Notes under the pieces: model-generated
Database searches by the model: none
Seen by the model: only the letters and a program-made list of their open reading frames with translations
What the model was told of the DNA's origin: nothing
In this document: positions 24,080-32,307 of the stretch, piece after piece
How the letters are laid out: every line of letters starts with the position of its first letter
How positions within the stretch are numbered: the first letter of the stretch is position 1
Origin: DASZQL01 sp964391865
GTDB lineage: Bacteria > Planctomycetota > Phycisphaerae > Phycisphaerales > UBA1924
DNA length: 64,000 nt
Reading direction: 5' to 3'
Assembly (NCBI GenBank): GCA_964391865.1
Contig: CAYMNQ010000005.1
Location: forward strand, 62,001-126,000
Translations under genes and position numbers: made by a program

Positions 24080-24222
24080 TTTCATCGCGAAGAGCGCGAA
24101 GACGGGTAGGACGCAGGGCGGCTAGGGGTGCGTGATGCGATATGTCCGTCGACCAATTTCTCTCGAGTCTTGCTTCGTTCTGCTTCGCGCACTTTGCGCC
24201 CTTCGCGTTCTTCGCGATAAAA
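24080..24222. repeat. Inverted-repeat element between purE and the SbtA-like gene
   Basis: Two 22-base arms, 24080-24101 and 24201-24222, match in inverted orientation at 20 of 22 positions. The core is ATCGCGAAGA(G/A)CGCGAAG. About 100 bp lie between the arms with no gene. The same core appears in the arms of the element at 28390-28538, so this is a family of short intergenic palindromic elements. Confidence 0.7.
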
Positions 24223-24262
24223 ACTCTCAGCAAGGATTGTCGGAACCTCTCGGTGGTGAATC

Positions 24263-25249
24263 CTACTGCCAAAGCAAGCCGACCAGATACGCGTACAGCG
24301 GGATGCCGACCACGATGTTGAACGGGAACGTGATCCCCAGCGCCATCGGCAGGTACAGCCCCGGGTTGGCTTCGGGGATCGCGAGGCGCACCGCCGCCGG
24401 GACCGCGATGTACGACGCCGAGCCGCCCAGCACCGCGAGCATGATCGCGTCGCCCTTCGACGCGCCGATGAGCCATGCAAGCCCCAGCGACAGCAGCCCG
24501 TTCAGAAGCGGGACCGAGATGGCGAACGTCGTGAGGAAACCGCTGTTGCTGCGGAGTTCGCGCAGGCGCTTCGCCGCGAGCAGCCCCATGTCGAGCAGGA
24601 AGAGCGAGAGCACGCCGATGAACGGCGCGTGCGCCAGTGGCTCGACGGCGGACCAGCCGCGCTGGCCCGTGAGCAGCCCGACGATCAGGCTGCCGAGAAG
24701 CAGGAACACCGGGCCGTTGAGGAACGCCTCGCGGAGCAGTTCCAGCGTTGAGCCGGCGTGGGACGACGGCGCGCCGCCCGCTTTCCCGTCGTTCGCGCGC
24801 CGGACGAGCATCACCGCGATGATGATCGCGGGCGACTCCATCAGCGCCATCGCCGCCACCATGTGCCCGCCGTAGGAAATCTCGGAGTTCTCGAGGAACG
24901 CGCCGGCGGTGATGAACGTGACGGCGGAGATCGAGCCGTACGTCGCGGCGATCGCGCCCGCGTCCGGCGCGTCGAGCTTCCGCCGCAGGATCGCGTAGGT
25001 GTAGAACGGGACGACGACCGACATCCCGATCGCCGCGCCGAGGATCAGCGCCACCTGCATATTCAGCCCGCTGTGCTGCAGTTCGGCCCCGCCGCGCATC
25101 CCGATGGACCAGAGCAGGTACATTGACAGCAGCTTGGGGATTGGCTGGGGGATTTCAAGATCGGACTTGAGCAGCGTGGCGAGCACGCCGACAACGAAAA
25201 ACAGGATCGGCGGGCTGAGCACGTTGTTCAGGATCGGCGTCAGGTCCAC
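24263..25249 (-). CDS. SbtA-family (DUF897) sodium-dependent bicarbonate transporter-like protein
   Basis: A 328-residue integral membrane protein with about ten helices. It shows the SbtA pattern: NNVLSPPILFFVVGVLATLL near the N-terminus, MYLLWSIGMRGGAEL, ATYGSISAVTFITA, MALMESPAIIIAVML, then FLLDMGLLAAKRL, VLGGSASYIAVPAAVRLAIP and GITFPFNIVVGIPLY. SbtA imports bicarbonate with sodium in cyanobacteria; in heterotrophs the substrate is less certain. Start: GTG at 25249 with GGGAGG seven bases upstream is preferred to the longer frame from 25321, which adds an unconserved Cys-rich stretch. Bicarbonate supply would suit the neighbouring purK and carAB, which both use it, but this is inference. 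Confidence 0.85.
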   Translation of the reverse strand: MDLTPILNNVLSPPILFFVVGVLATLLKSDLEIPQPIPKLLSMYLLWSIGMRGGAELQHSGLNMQVALILGAAIGMSVVVPFYTYAILRRKLDAPDAGAIAATYGSISAVTFITAGAFLENSEISYGGHMVAAMALMESPAIIIAVMLVRRANDGKAGGAPSSHAGSTLELLREAFLNGPVFLLLGSLIVGLLTGQRGWSAVEPLAHAPFIGVLSLFLLDMGLLAAKRLRELRSNSGFLTTFAISVPLLNGLLSLGLAWLIGASKGDAIMLAVLGGSASYIAVPAAVRLAIPEANPGLYLPMALGITFPFNIVVGIPLYAYLVGLLWQ

Positions 25250-25362
25250 GCAACAACCTCCCGCGACGCGCGGAGCATACAGCGCCGACGTCGGCGGATC
25301 GGAGCACGAAGAAATTTCCACATGGAGCGGGCGTCGCGGCTGGATTCCAGCGCGCGATCTGC

Positions 25363-25368
25363 TATACT
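25363..25368 (+). promoter_or_regulatory. -10-like hexamer TATACT before the pyrF leader
   Basis: TATACT is followed by ten bases and the ATG at 25379. The flanking 19 bases are identical to those before typA (488-506). It is the only promoter-like signal upstream of pyrF in this gap. Confidence 0.5.
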
Positions 25369-25378
25369 CCGTCCCCCG

Positions 25379-25585
25379 ATGACCCAGTGGTTCTTCAGCC
25401 CGCCCGCCGCGAGGGCCCTGCCCCCCGCGACCGCTGTTGCCCAGCCGGATTCGCCCGGTTGGCTCAATGCTGATTCCCCCGGCGGGTTTATCGCCGCGAT
25501 CGTGTTGCCGAATGGAAAACCCGCTGTTGAATGCGGGTTTTTGTTTGCCATGGCTGGGGTGGGTGTGAAAGGAGTCCGCCCGTGA
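25379..25585 (+). CDS. Possible leader peptide upstream of pyrF
   Basis: An ATG ten bases after a TATACT hexamer opens a 68-codon frame (MTQWFFSPPAARALPPATAV...) that runs through a terminator-like hairpin and ends in TGA at 25583-25585, overlapping the pyrF GTG at 25582. It has no recognisable protein family. The layout, a short ORF that passes through an attenuator and ends at the gene, is that of leader peptides such as PyrL. That it is translated is a guess; it could also be a chance frame. Confidence 0.4.
   Translation: MTQWFFSPPAARALPPATAVAQPDSPGWLNADSPGGFIAAIVLPNGKPAVECGFLFAMAGVGVKGVRP
25516..25545 (+). terminator. Terminator-like hairpin (possible attenuator) upstream of pyrF
   Basis: AAAACCCGC (25516-25524), an eight-base loop and GCGGGTTTT (25533-25541) form a nine-bp perfect stem followed by T, G and TTT. 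It lies 40 bp before the pyrF start and after the only visible promoter, so it would stop transcription into pyrF unless masked. Confidence 0.65.
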
Positions 25586-26427
25586 GCGCCGCCCTGTCGA
25601 AGCTGATCGCCGCCCGCTCGCGCACCGGCGGGCTCGTCTCCGCCGGGCTCGAACCGCACGCGGAGTATCTCCCCGCGGGCTTCGCGCCGACGATCCGGGG
25701 GTACGAGGATTTCCTGAAGCTCGTCATCGACAGCACCGCCGGCTTGGTGTGCGCGTACAAGTTCAATCTCGCGTTCTTCGAGGCGCTGGGCGTGGCTGGG
25801 GTTGACCTGCTCTACCGCGTGCGCGATCGGCTGCCGGGCGATGTGCTGGTGATCGCCGACGCGAAGCGCGGCGACATCGGCTCGACCGCCCGCTGCTACG
25901 CGCAGGCGCTGTACGACTCGCTCGGTGCGGACTCAGCGACGGTGAACCCGCTCATGGGGCGCGACTCCGCCGAGCCGTTTCTTGCGTACCGCGACAAACT
26001 CACGTTCTTCCTCGTGCTCACCAGCAATCCCGGCGCGGGGGACTTCATCCTGCAGGACCGGCTGTACCTGAAAGTCGCGTCGGCGGTGAACGGCTGGGAC
26101 AGCGCGGGGAACTGCGGCATGGTGGTCGGCGCGACTCACGCGCCCCTCGCCGCCGAGGTGCGCCGGCTGGCGCCGGAGGTTCCGTTCCTGATCCCGGGCG
26201 TCGGCGCGCAGGGCGGGGACCTCGATGAGACCGCGCGCCACGCGCGGCGGTCCGGCGCCGGCTTCGAGGGGCTGCTGTTCCATGTGACGCGCGGCTTGCT
26301 GCCCTCGAAGAACGAGCCGGGCGACGCGGGGGAGATCATCCGCCGCAACGCGACCGAGTGGCGAGATCGCACGCGTGCCGCCGCCGAGCGCGCGGGGAAG
26401 GAGCCGGCCCATGCCGTCAGCCGGTGA
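25582..26427 (+). CDS. pyrF: Orotidine 5'-phosphate decarboxylase (long, type 2 form)
   Basis: A 281-residue OMP decarboxylase, the last step of UMP synthesis. The type 2 family signature DAKRGDIGSTA (catalytic Lys-Asp network) is at about residue 92. It is preceded by CAYKFNLAFFEALG and followed by ATVNPLMGRDSAEPF, FFLVLTSNPGAGDFI, MVVGATHAP and FLIPGVGAQGGD. Start: GTG at 25582 with AAGGAG seven bases upstream; an upstream open frame extends further but would cross the hairpin. It overlaps pyrE by 17 bp. The two form a pair, with carA and carB following on the same strand. Confidence 0.95.
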   Translation: MSAALSKLIAARSRTGGLVSAGLEPHAEYLPAGFAPTIRGYEDFLKLVIDSTAGLVCAYKFNLAFFEALGVAGVDLLYRVRDRLPGDVLVIADAKRGDIGSTARCYAQALYDSLGADSATVNPLMGRDSAEPFLAYRDKLTFFLVLTSNPGAGDFILQDRLYLKVASAVNGWDSAGNCGMVVGATHAPLAAEVRRLAPEVPFLIPGVGAQGGDLDETARHARRSGAGFEGLLFHVTRGLLPSKNEPGDAGEIIRRNATEWRDRTRAAAERAGKEPAHAVSR

Positions 26428-26998
26428 CATCGCGCTCGGCGCGATGCAGCAGTGTGGAGCCTTGAAAACCGGGCATTTCCAGCTCTCCTCTGGGCTGCAC
26501 AGCGATCGCTACTGCCAGTGCGCGACGCTCTTCGAGCACCCGAAGCTCGGCGGGCAGCTCGCCGAACTCATGGCGAAGGAGTGGGGGAGCGAGAAGATCG
26601 ACACGGTCCTCGCGCCCGCGCTCGGCGGCGTGCTGTGGGGCTACGACCTCGCGCGGGCGCTCGGCGCACGCTCACTCTTCGCGGAGCGCAGCGCGGCGAC
26701 GGGCGAGAAGTTCACCCTCCGGCGCGGGTTCGCGCTCGCACCCGGCGAGCGCGTGCTGCTGGCCGAAGACGTCGTGACCACCGGCGGCTCGATCATGGAG
26801 TTGGTGCCGCTGGTCGAGGCGGCGGGGGCGACCGTTGTCGCGTTCGCATCGGTCGCCGATCGCAGCGGCGGCAAGTTCAACCCCGGCGCGCCGTTCAAGG
26901 CGCTGGTGAAACTGGAATTCGAGACTTACGAACCGAGTGCGTGCCCCATGTGCGCCGCGCGGACACCGATCGACAAGCCGGGTAGCCGGAAGACTTGA
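26411..26998 (+). CDS. pyrE: Orotate phosphoribosyltransferase
   Basis: A 195-residue type I phosphoribosyltransferase that joins orotate to PRPP. It has HFQLSSGLHSDRYCQCATLF, the substrate-side DTVLAPALGGVLWGYDLARA, and the PRPP loop VLLAEDVVTTGGSIMELV. The C-terminus has CPMCAARTPIDKPGSRKT, an extension with CxxC seen in several PyrE of this branch. Start: ATG at 26411 with AAGGAG seven bases upstream, inside the pyrF 3' end. Its product is decarboxylated by the overlapping pyrF product, so gene order runs against pathway order but coupling is clear. Confidence 0.95.
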   Translation: MPSAGDIALGAMQQCGALKTGHFQLSSGLHSDRYCQCATLFEHPKLGGQLAELMAKEWGSEKIDTVLAPALGGVLWGYDLARALGARSLFAERSAATGEKFTLRRGFALAPGERVLLAEDVVTTGGSIMELVPLVEAAGATVVAFASVADRSGGKFNPGAPFKALVKLEFETYEPSACPMCAARTPIDKPGSRKT

Positions 26999-27007
26999 GG
27001 CACGGAT

Positions 27008-27208
27008 TGAACGCAGAGATAGACAGAGGAATACAGGGAGGCGCGGAGGAATGATCATATGGATAAGCAGCAGCGCGCGGAACGCGAGAAAACAAATTGG
27101 TTTCAGCCCCTCAACGATGTCCCTTGGACACACCTTCAGTGAGCATGACTCCTGAAGCCGTCTCATCTCTTCCTGTTCTCTGTCTCCCTCTGTCTTCCTC
27201 TGCGTTCA
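27008..27208. repeat. Inverted-repeat element between pyrE and carA
   Basis: Arms 27008-27029 and 27187-27208 are inverted copies (TGAACGCAGAG..AGACAGAGG) with two or three mismatches, and purine-rich versus pyrimidine-rich tracts continue inward. The arms differ in sequence from the CGCGAAG elements at 24080 and 28390 but the size and setting are the same. No gene lies between the arms. The right arm ends 22 bases before carA, so the hairpin would lie in its leader. Confidence 0.65.
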
Positions 27209-27230
27209 GTCCGAAAGCCCGGAGCGAGCC

Positions 27231-28364
27231 ATGACCACCATGCTCAACAAGCCCATCTCGATCGACATCAGCGCGGCGGCCCGTTCGCTCGCTTCCGCGG
27301 GCGTCCGCGCGTCGCTCGTGCTCGAAGACGGCACGCGCTACGACGGCTGGAGCTTCGGCGCGCCCAAGTCCAGCGCGGGCGAGGTTGTCTTTTCCACCGG
27401 CATGGTCGGCTACCCGGAGTCGATGACGGACCCCTCGTTCTGCGGGCAGATCCTCGTGTGCACGTTCCCCCTCATCGGCAACTACGGCGTGCCGGCGAGC
27501 GACACACGCGACGGGCTTGAGTACGCGCTCGAATCCGACCGCATCCACGTCTCGGGGCTGATCGTCAGCGATTACTCGACGCGCTACTCGCACTGGGAAG
27601 CGTCGCGCAGCCTCTCGGAGTGGATGGCGGGCGAGGGCATCCCCGGCATCAGCGGCATCGACACCCGCGCGCTCACCAAGAAACTCCGGCACGCCGGCGC
27701 GATGCTCGGCAAGATCGAGTTCGACGGGCGCCCGATCGATTTCTACGATCCCAACAAAGAGAATCTTGTCGCGCGCGTGTCGATCGACAAGCCCCGCACC
27801 TACGGCAACGGCGCGAAGCGCGTCGCCGTCATCGACTGCGGCTGCAAGCACAACATCATGCGTTCGCTGCTGAACCGCGGCGTGCAGGTGCTGCGCGTGC
27901 CGTGGGATCATGATCTGAAGAAGGAGACGTTCGACGGGCTGATGCTCTCGAACGGGCCGGGCGATCCGTCGCTCTATCACACGCTGCACGAGACGGTGCG
28001 CTGGGCGATCGGGCAGAAGATCCCGACCTTCGGCGTGTGCCTCGGCAACCAGATGCTCGGACACGCGATCGGCGCGACCACCTTCAAGCTGAAGTTCGGA
28101 CACCGCTCGCAGAACCAGCCGGCGCTCGAAGTGGGCACAAACAAGGCCATCATGACCAGCCAGAACCACGGCTTCGCGGTCGATGCGTCCTCGCTCCCCG
28201 CCGGTTGGCGCGAGTGGTACATCAACCTGAACGATGGGAGCAACGAGGGACTGATCCACGAATCGGGCCTGTTCCGCAGCGTGCAGTTCCACCCCGAGGC
28301 GGCGCCGGGGCCGGTGGATGCGGGGTATCTGTTCGATGAGTTTGTTTCGTTGCTCAAAGGCTGA
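27231..28364 (+). CDS. carA: Carbamoyl-phosphate synthase small (glutaminase) subunit
   Basis: A 377-residue glutamine amidotransferase subunit that feeds ammonia to CarB. The N-terminal CarA domain shows LEDGTRYDGWSFG, GEVVFSTGMVGYPESMTDPS and the conserved ISGIDTRALTKKLR. The class I amidotransferase domain has MLSNGPGDPSLYHTL, the catalytic Cys in FGVCLGNQMLGHAIG, and the His/Glu pair in VQFHPEAAPGP. GGAG lies nine bases before the ATG. It is separated from carB by about 200 bp holding an inverted-repeat element. Confidence 0.97.
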   Translation: MTTMLNKPISIDISAAARSLASAGVRASLVLEDGTRYDGWSFGAPKSSAGEVVFSTGMVGYPESMTDPSFCGQILVCTFPLIGNYGVPASDTRDGLEYALESDRIHVSGLIVSDYSTRYSHWEASRSLSEWMAGEGIPGISGIDTRALTKKLRHAGAMLGKIEFDGRPIDFYDPNKENLVARVSIDKPRTYGNGAKRVAVIDCGCKHNIMRSLLNRGVQVLRVPWDHDLKKETFDGLMLSNGPGDPSLYHTLHETVRWAIGQKIPTFGVCLGNQMLGHAIGATTFKLKFGHRSQNQPALEVGTNKAIMTSQNHGFAVDASSLPAGWREWYINLNDGSNEGLIHESGLFRSVQFHPEAAPGPVDAGYLFDEFVSLLKG

Positions 28365-28389
28365 AGCAGATGTGTCCGTAAGAAATTGT

Positions 28390-28538
28390 GACGCGAAGAT
28401 CGCGAAGCGCGCGAAGATCAAGCAAAGGGATACATGAGCAAGCGAAACGAGAACACACAAGAAAGTCAGTCGGAATTCCGCGGCGCGCATTCCGGGGCCT
28501 GATTTCAAAACCTTCGCGTTCTTCGCGAGCTTTGCGTC
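28390..28538. repeat. Inverted-repeat element between carA and carB
   Basis: Arms 28390-28416 and 28512-28538 match in inverted orientation at 23 of 27 positions and contain TCGCGAAG and CGCGAAG, the same core as the element at 24080-24222. The space between holds no gene. A hairpin of this size between two subunits of one enzyme could affect the carA:carB ratio; that is speculation. Confidence 0.7.
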
Positions 28539-28565
28539 CAAGCTCTCTCCGAATCCGAGATACTC

Positions 28566-31500
28566 ATGCGCGAAACCATCAAGAAAGTCATCATCCTCGG
28601 CTCCTCCGCTCTCAAGATCGGCGAGGCGGGCGAGTTCGACTACTCCGGCAGTCAGGCGATCAAGGCGCTGCACGAGGAGGGCGTCGAGACCATCCTCATC
28701 AACCCGAACATCGCCACCATCCAGACGGACGAGTACCTCGCCGACCGGGTGTACTTCCTGCCCGTCACGCCCGAGTTCGTCGAAAGAATCATCGAGAAGG
28801 AGAAGCCCGACGGCATCCTGATCTCCTTCGGCGGGCAGACGGCGCTCAACTGCGGCATCGCGCTGCACAAGTCCGGCGCGCTCGTGCGCCACGGCGTGCG
28901 CATCCTCGGCACGCCGATCCAGACCGTCATCGACACCGAAGACCGCGAGTTGTTCGTCGCGCGCCTGAACGAAGTGAACGCCGACTGCCCGCGCAGCAAA
29001 GCGGCGAGCAACGTGAATGAAGCGCTCGGCTTCGCGCGCGAGCTGGGCTACCCGGTCATGACCCGCATCGCGTTCGCGCTGGGCGGGCTGGGCTCGGGCG
29101 TCTGCCGTACCGAGGACGAACTCCGCGCGAAGTGCGAAAAAGCCTTCAGTTATGGGCCGCAGGTGCTCGTCGAGGAATATCTCCACGGCTGGAAGGAAGT
29201 CGAGTACGAGGTCGTCCGCGACCGCTTCGACAACTGTCTCACCGTCTGCAACATGGAGAACTTCGACCCGCTGGGCATCCACACCGGCGAGTCGATCGTG
29301 ATCGCGCCGAGCCAGACGCTGAGCAATCGCGACTACCACAACCTCCGCGAGGTCTCGATCCGCGTGATCCGGCACCTCGGCATCATCGGCGAGTGCAACA
29401 TCCAGTTCGCGCTCGACCCGCACAGCGACGCGTACCGCATCATCGAGGTGAACGCGCGGCTCTCGCGCAGCTCCGCGCTCGCGAGCAAAGCCACCGGCTA
29501 CCCGCTCGCGTTCGTCGCCGCCAAGCTGATCCTCGGCTACGGCTTGCACGAACTGCCGAACTCGATCACGAAGGTGACGAAGGCATTCTTCGAGCCGGCG
29601 CTCGACTATGTGGTGGTGAAGATGCCGCGCTGGGATTTGCAGAAATTCCGGCGCGTGTCGCGCCGCATCGGCTCGTCGATGAAGAGCGTGGGCGAGGTGA
29701 TGGCGATCGGGCGCACCTTCGAGGAGGCGATCCAGAAGGCGCTCCGCATGCTCGATATCGGCGTGAAGGGCGTCGTCGGCAATGGCGAGCGGCTCTTCGA
29801 CGACATCGACACGGAACTCGCCGAGCCGACGGAGCAGCGGCTCTTTGCCGTGGTCGAAGCCATCAAGCAGGGCTACACGATCGACCGCATCCACGATCTG
29901 TCGCGCATCGACCGCTGGTTCCTGGAGAAACTCGCCGGGCTGGTCGAGATCGAGTCCCGCTTGAAGGAGTGCGGCACGAACGAGCCCGGCGCGCCGCTGC
30001 TGCGCGAGGCGAAGCGCGGCGGGTTCAGCGACATCCAGATCGGTTTGCTGACCGGGCGCGCCGATGAGGCGGTCCGCGAGCTGCGCGTGAAGCACAACAT
30101 CCGGCCCGCGATACGCCAGATCGATACCCTCGCCGCCGAGTATCCCGCGCAGACCAACTATCTCTATCTCACCTATCACGGCGAGGGCGGGGCCGGGGGG
30201 GACGACATCGACACGCACGTCTCCAACGGCGTCTTGATCCTCGGCTCCGGCGCGTACCGCATCGGCTGCTCCGTCGAGTTCGATTGGTGCTGCGTCACCA
30301 CCGGGCACACGCTGCGCAAGCTGGGCTACAAGACCGTGATGCTCAACTACAACCCGGAGACGGTCAGCACCGACTATGACGAGTCGGACCTGCTCTTCTT
30401 TGACGAGATCAACGTCGAGAACGTGTGCGAACTCTACGAGCGGCTCGGATTGAAGGGTGTCGTCGTCTCGATGGGCGGGCAGATCCCCAACAATCTCTCG
30501 ACGAAGCTCGCCAAACTCGGCGTGAACGTGCTCGGCACCTCGCCCGAGAGCATCGACGCCGCGGAGAACCGGCACAAGTTCTCGCAGCTGCTTGATGAAC
30601 TCGACATCGACCAGCCGGAGTGGAAGGAGCTCACATCGCTCGAAGAGGCACGCACGTTCGCGAACTCCGTCGGCTACCCGGTGCTGGTGCGGCCGAGCTA
30701 CGTGCTGTCCGGCGCCGCGATGGCCGTCGCGCTGAATGATGATGAGCTGAATCGTTATCTCCAGAAGGCGACGGAGCTCTCGCCCGAGCACCCGATCGTG
30801 ATGAGCAAGTTCCTGGAGAACGCGAAGGAGATCGAGTTCGACGCGGTGGCGAAGGACGGCGAGGTGCTGGTGTACGCGATCAGCGAGCATGTCGAGAACG
30901 CGGGCGTCCACTCGGGCGACGCGACGCTCGTCTTCCCGCCGCAGCGCACGTACCTCGAAACCATTCGGCAGATCCGCAAGATCGGGCGGCGCATCGCGGG
31001 CAAACTGCACATCAACGGCCCGTTCAATATCCAGTTCATCGCGAAGGACAACGAGGTGAAGGTCATCGAATGCAATCTGCGCGCCTCGCGCAGCTTCCCC
31101 TTCGTCTCGAAGATCCTGAAGCAGAACTTCATCGACATCGCGGCAAAGGTGATCGTCGGCGCGCCGGTCGAGAAGCCGGACAAGACGGTCTTCGAACTGA
31201 ACCACGTCGGCGTGAAGGCGCCGCAGTTCAGCTTCACGCGCCTCGACGGCGCGGACCCGACACTCGGCGTGGAGATGGCGTCCACGGGTGAGGTCGGCTG
31301 CATCGGCGACGATTTCGCCGAGGCGTTTCTGAAGGCGTATATCTCCGTCGGGCTGCGCCTGCCGATCAAGTCGATCCTCCTTTCCGCCGGCTCGATCGAG
31401 AGCAAGGCCGACATGCTCCCCGCAGCGCGTACGCTGGCGAAGCTCGGCACGAAGTTTTACGCCACGGGAGGCACCGCGAAGTTCCTCGCGGAGAACAAGA

Positions 31501-31772
31501 TCGATTCAACGATGGTCTCCTGGCCCAGCGAGGCGAACGGCACGCTGTCGGCGATCGACTGCATCAAGCAGGGCAAGGTCGATCTCGTCATCAACATCCC
31601 GCGCAGCGATCAGCGCGAGGAGCTGACCAACGGCTACATCGTGCGGCGCGCGGCGGTGGATCACAACGTGCCGCTGGTGACGAACCGGCAGATCGCGCTG
31701 CGCCTCGCGGAATCACTGACGAGAGTGAAAACCGGGAAGGACCTGCCGATCAAGGCGTGGGGGGAGTATTGA
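28566..31772 (+). CDS. carB: Carbamoyl-phosphate synthase large subunit
   Basis: A 1,068-residue synthetase making carbamoyl phosphate from bicarbonate, ammonia and two ATP. It has two homologous halves, each with a pre-ATP-grasp domain (IKKVIILGSSALKIGEAGEF at the start; GVLILGSGAYRIGCSVEFDW near residue 555) and an ATP-grasp domain (LAFALGGLGSGVC; VRPSYVLSGAAMAV). The C-terminal MGS-like allosteric domain (SIESKADMLPAARTLAKLG, TGGTAKFLAENKI, residues about 945-1068) is the site of UMP/ornithine control in relatives. Length is normal. The ATG at 28566 precedes the conserved opening. The very long antisense frame over carAB is a shadow. Confidence 0.97.
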   Translation: MRETIKKVIILGSSALKIGEAGEFDYSGSQAIKALHEEGVETILINPNIATIQTDEYLADRVYFLPVTPEFVERIIEKEKPDGILISFGGQTALNCGIALHKSGALVRHGVRILGTPIQTVIDTEDRELFVARLNEVNADCPRSKAASNVNEALGFARELGYPVMTRIAFALGGLGSGVCRTEDELRAKCEKAFSYGPQVLVEEYLHGWKEVEYEVVRDRFDNCLTVCNMENFDPLGIHTGESIVIAPSQTLSNRDYHNLREVSIRVIRHLGIIGECNIQFALDPHSDAYRIIEVNARLSRSSALASKATGYPLAFVAAKLILGYGLHELPNSITKVTKAFFEPALDYVVVKMPRWDLQKFRRVSRRIGSSMKSVGEVMAIGRTFEEAIQKALRMLDIGVKGVVGNGERLFDDIDTELAEPTEQRLFAVVEAIKQGYTIDRIHDLSRIDRWFLEKLAGLVEIESRLKECGTNEPGAPLLREAKRGGFSDIQIGLLTGRADEAVRELRVKHNIRPAIRQIDTLAAEYPAQTNYLYLTYHGEGGAGGDDIDTHVSNGVLILGSGAYRIGCSVEFDWCCVTTGHTLRKLGYKTVMLNYNPETVSTDYDESDLLFFDEINVENVCELYERLGLKGVVVSMGGQIPNNLSTKLAKLGVNVLGTSPESIDAAENRHKFSQLLDELDIDQPEWKELTSLEEARTFANSVGYPVLVRPSYVLSGAAMAVALNDDELNRYLQKATELSPEHPIVMSKFLENAKEIEFDAVAKDGEVLVYAISEHVENAGVHSGDATLVFPPQRTYLETIRQIRKIGRRIAGKLHINGPFNIQFIAKDNEVKVIECNLRASRSFPFVSKILKQNFIDIAAKVIVGAPVEKPDKTVFELNHVGVKAPQFSFTRLDGADPTLGVEMASTGEVGCIGDDFAEAFLKAYISVGLRLPIKSILLSAGSIESKADMLPAARTLAKLGTKFYATGGTAKFLAENKIDSTMVSWPSEANGTLSAIDCIKQGKVDLVINIPRSDQREELTNGYIVRRAAVDHNVPLVTNRQIALRLAESLTRVKTGKDLPIKAWGEY

Positions 31773-31776
31773 GACT

Positions 31777-31801
31777 TGAGTGCTGAGTGCTGAGTGCTGA
31801 G
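31777..31801. repeat. Tandem heptamer TGAGTGC, three and a half copies
   Basis: TGAGTGC is repeated three times followed by TGAG, just after the carB stop. Shorter copies occur at 39719-39735 and, within a coding region, at 36005-36014. The spread through the window shows a mobile or slippage-prone family. Confidence 0.7.
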
Positions 31802-32169
31802 AAAACCCGTCGACGGGCGGATCGAACTTGGGCTCGGCTTTCGCCGAGCGTCGAAACTGGTGTCGGCGGCGGCGCGGTGGTGTGTGCCACCGGGCTGGTG
31901 CGGCCGATCGAGTCGGACTCTCACGACGCCGGGACGTATGCATCCGGCCGGCGGGTGGAGGGCGCCTGCGTGCGTGCCCTCTACCTATGGCGCGGTGCGT
32001 CAGCGGCGCGCGCACAAACGTGAACCTGCGCGATGACGGCCGGGGTGCGGGACACGAGCGGTTGGGCGGGGGCGTGGGGTTTTGAGTGAAAGTTCACGCG
32101 CGCCAGATTTTGTGTGGGGCGGGGGTGTGGCCGTGTCACCGGCGCGCGCAGAATTGGTGACTTCCTGGG

Positions 32170-32262
32170 CCGTGCCATCGAAGTCGGCTTTGGGACTTCG
32201 ACGTTCTGGAGGCTGAGTAGGTAGAGGAGCATCGAAGTCGCAAAGCCGACTTCGATGGCACG
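32170..32262. repeat. Two facing copies of a TCGAAGTCG hairpin repeat
   Basis: The copy at 32170-32202 is in reverse and the copy at 32229-32262 in forward orientation. In the forward copy ATCGAAGTCG and CGACTTCGAT form a perfect 10-bp stem around CAAAGC, followed by GGCACG. A third copy lies at 33416-33450. The rest of the 535-bp gap (31773-32307) after carB holds no gene that I can see. The pair sits just downstream of the minus-strand prepilin-like gene and could act in its termination, though no T-run follows. Confidence 0.65.
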
Positions 32263-32307
32263 TCGTCTGAGGACTTCGATGCCACCCGGGAATAGGACCT
32301 TCTGAGA

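Noticed and set aside
27111..31205. Minus-strand open frame of 1,364 codons over carA-carB
   Set aside because: It is antisense to two certain genes, has a composition rich in Arg, Asp, Leu and His expected from reading G/C-biased codons backwards, and shows no domain.
31777..31801. Tandem repeats considered as a CRISPR array
   Set aside because: Units are 7-8 bases with no spacers, and no cas genes are in the window.
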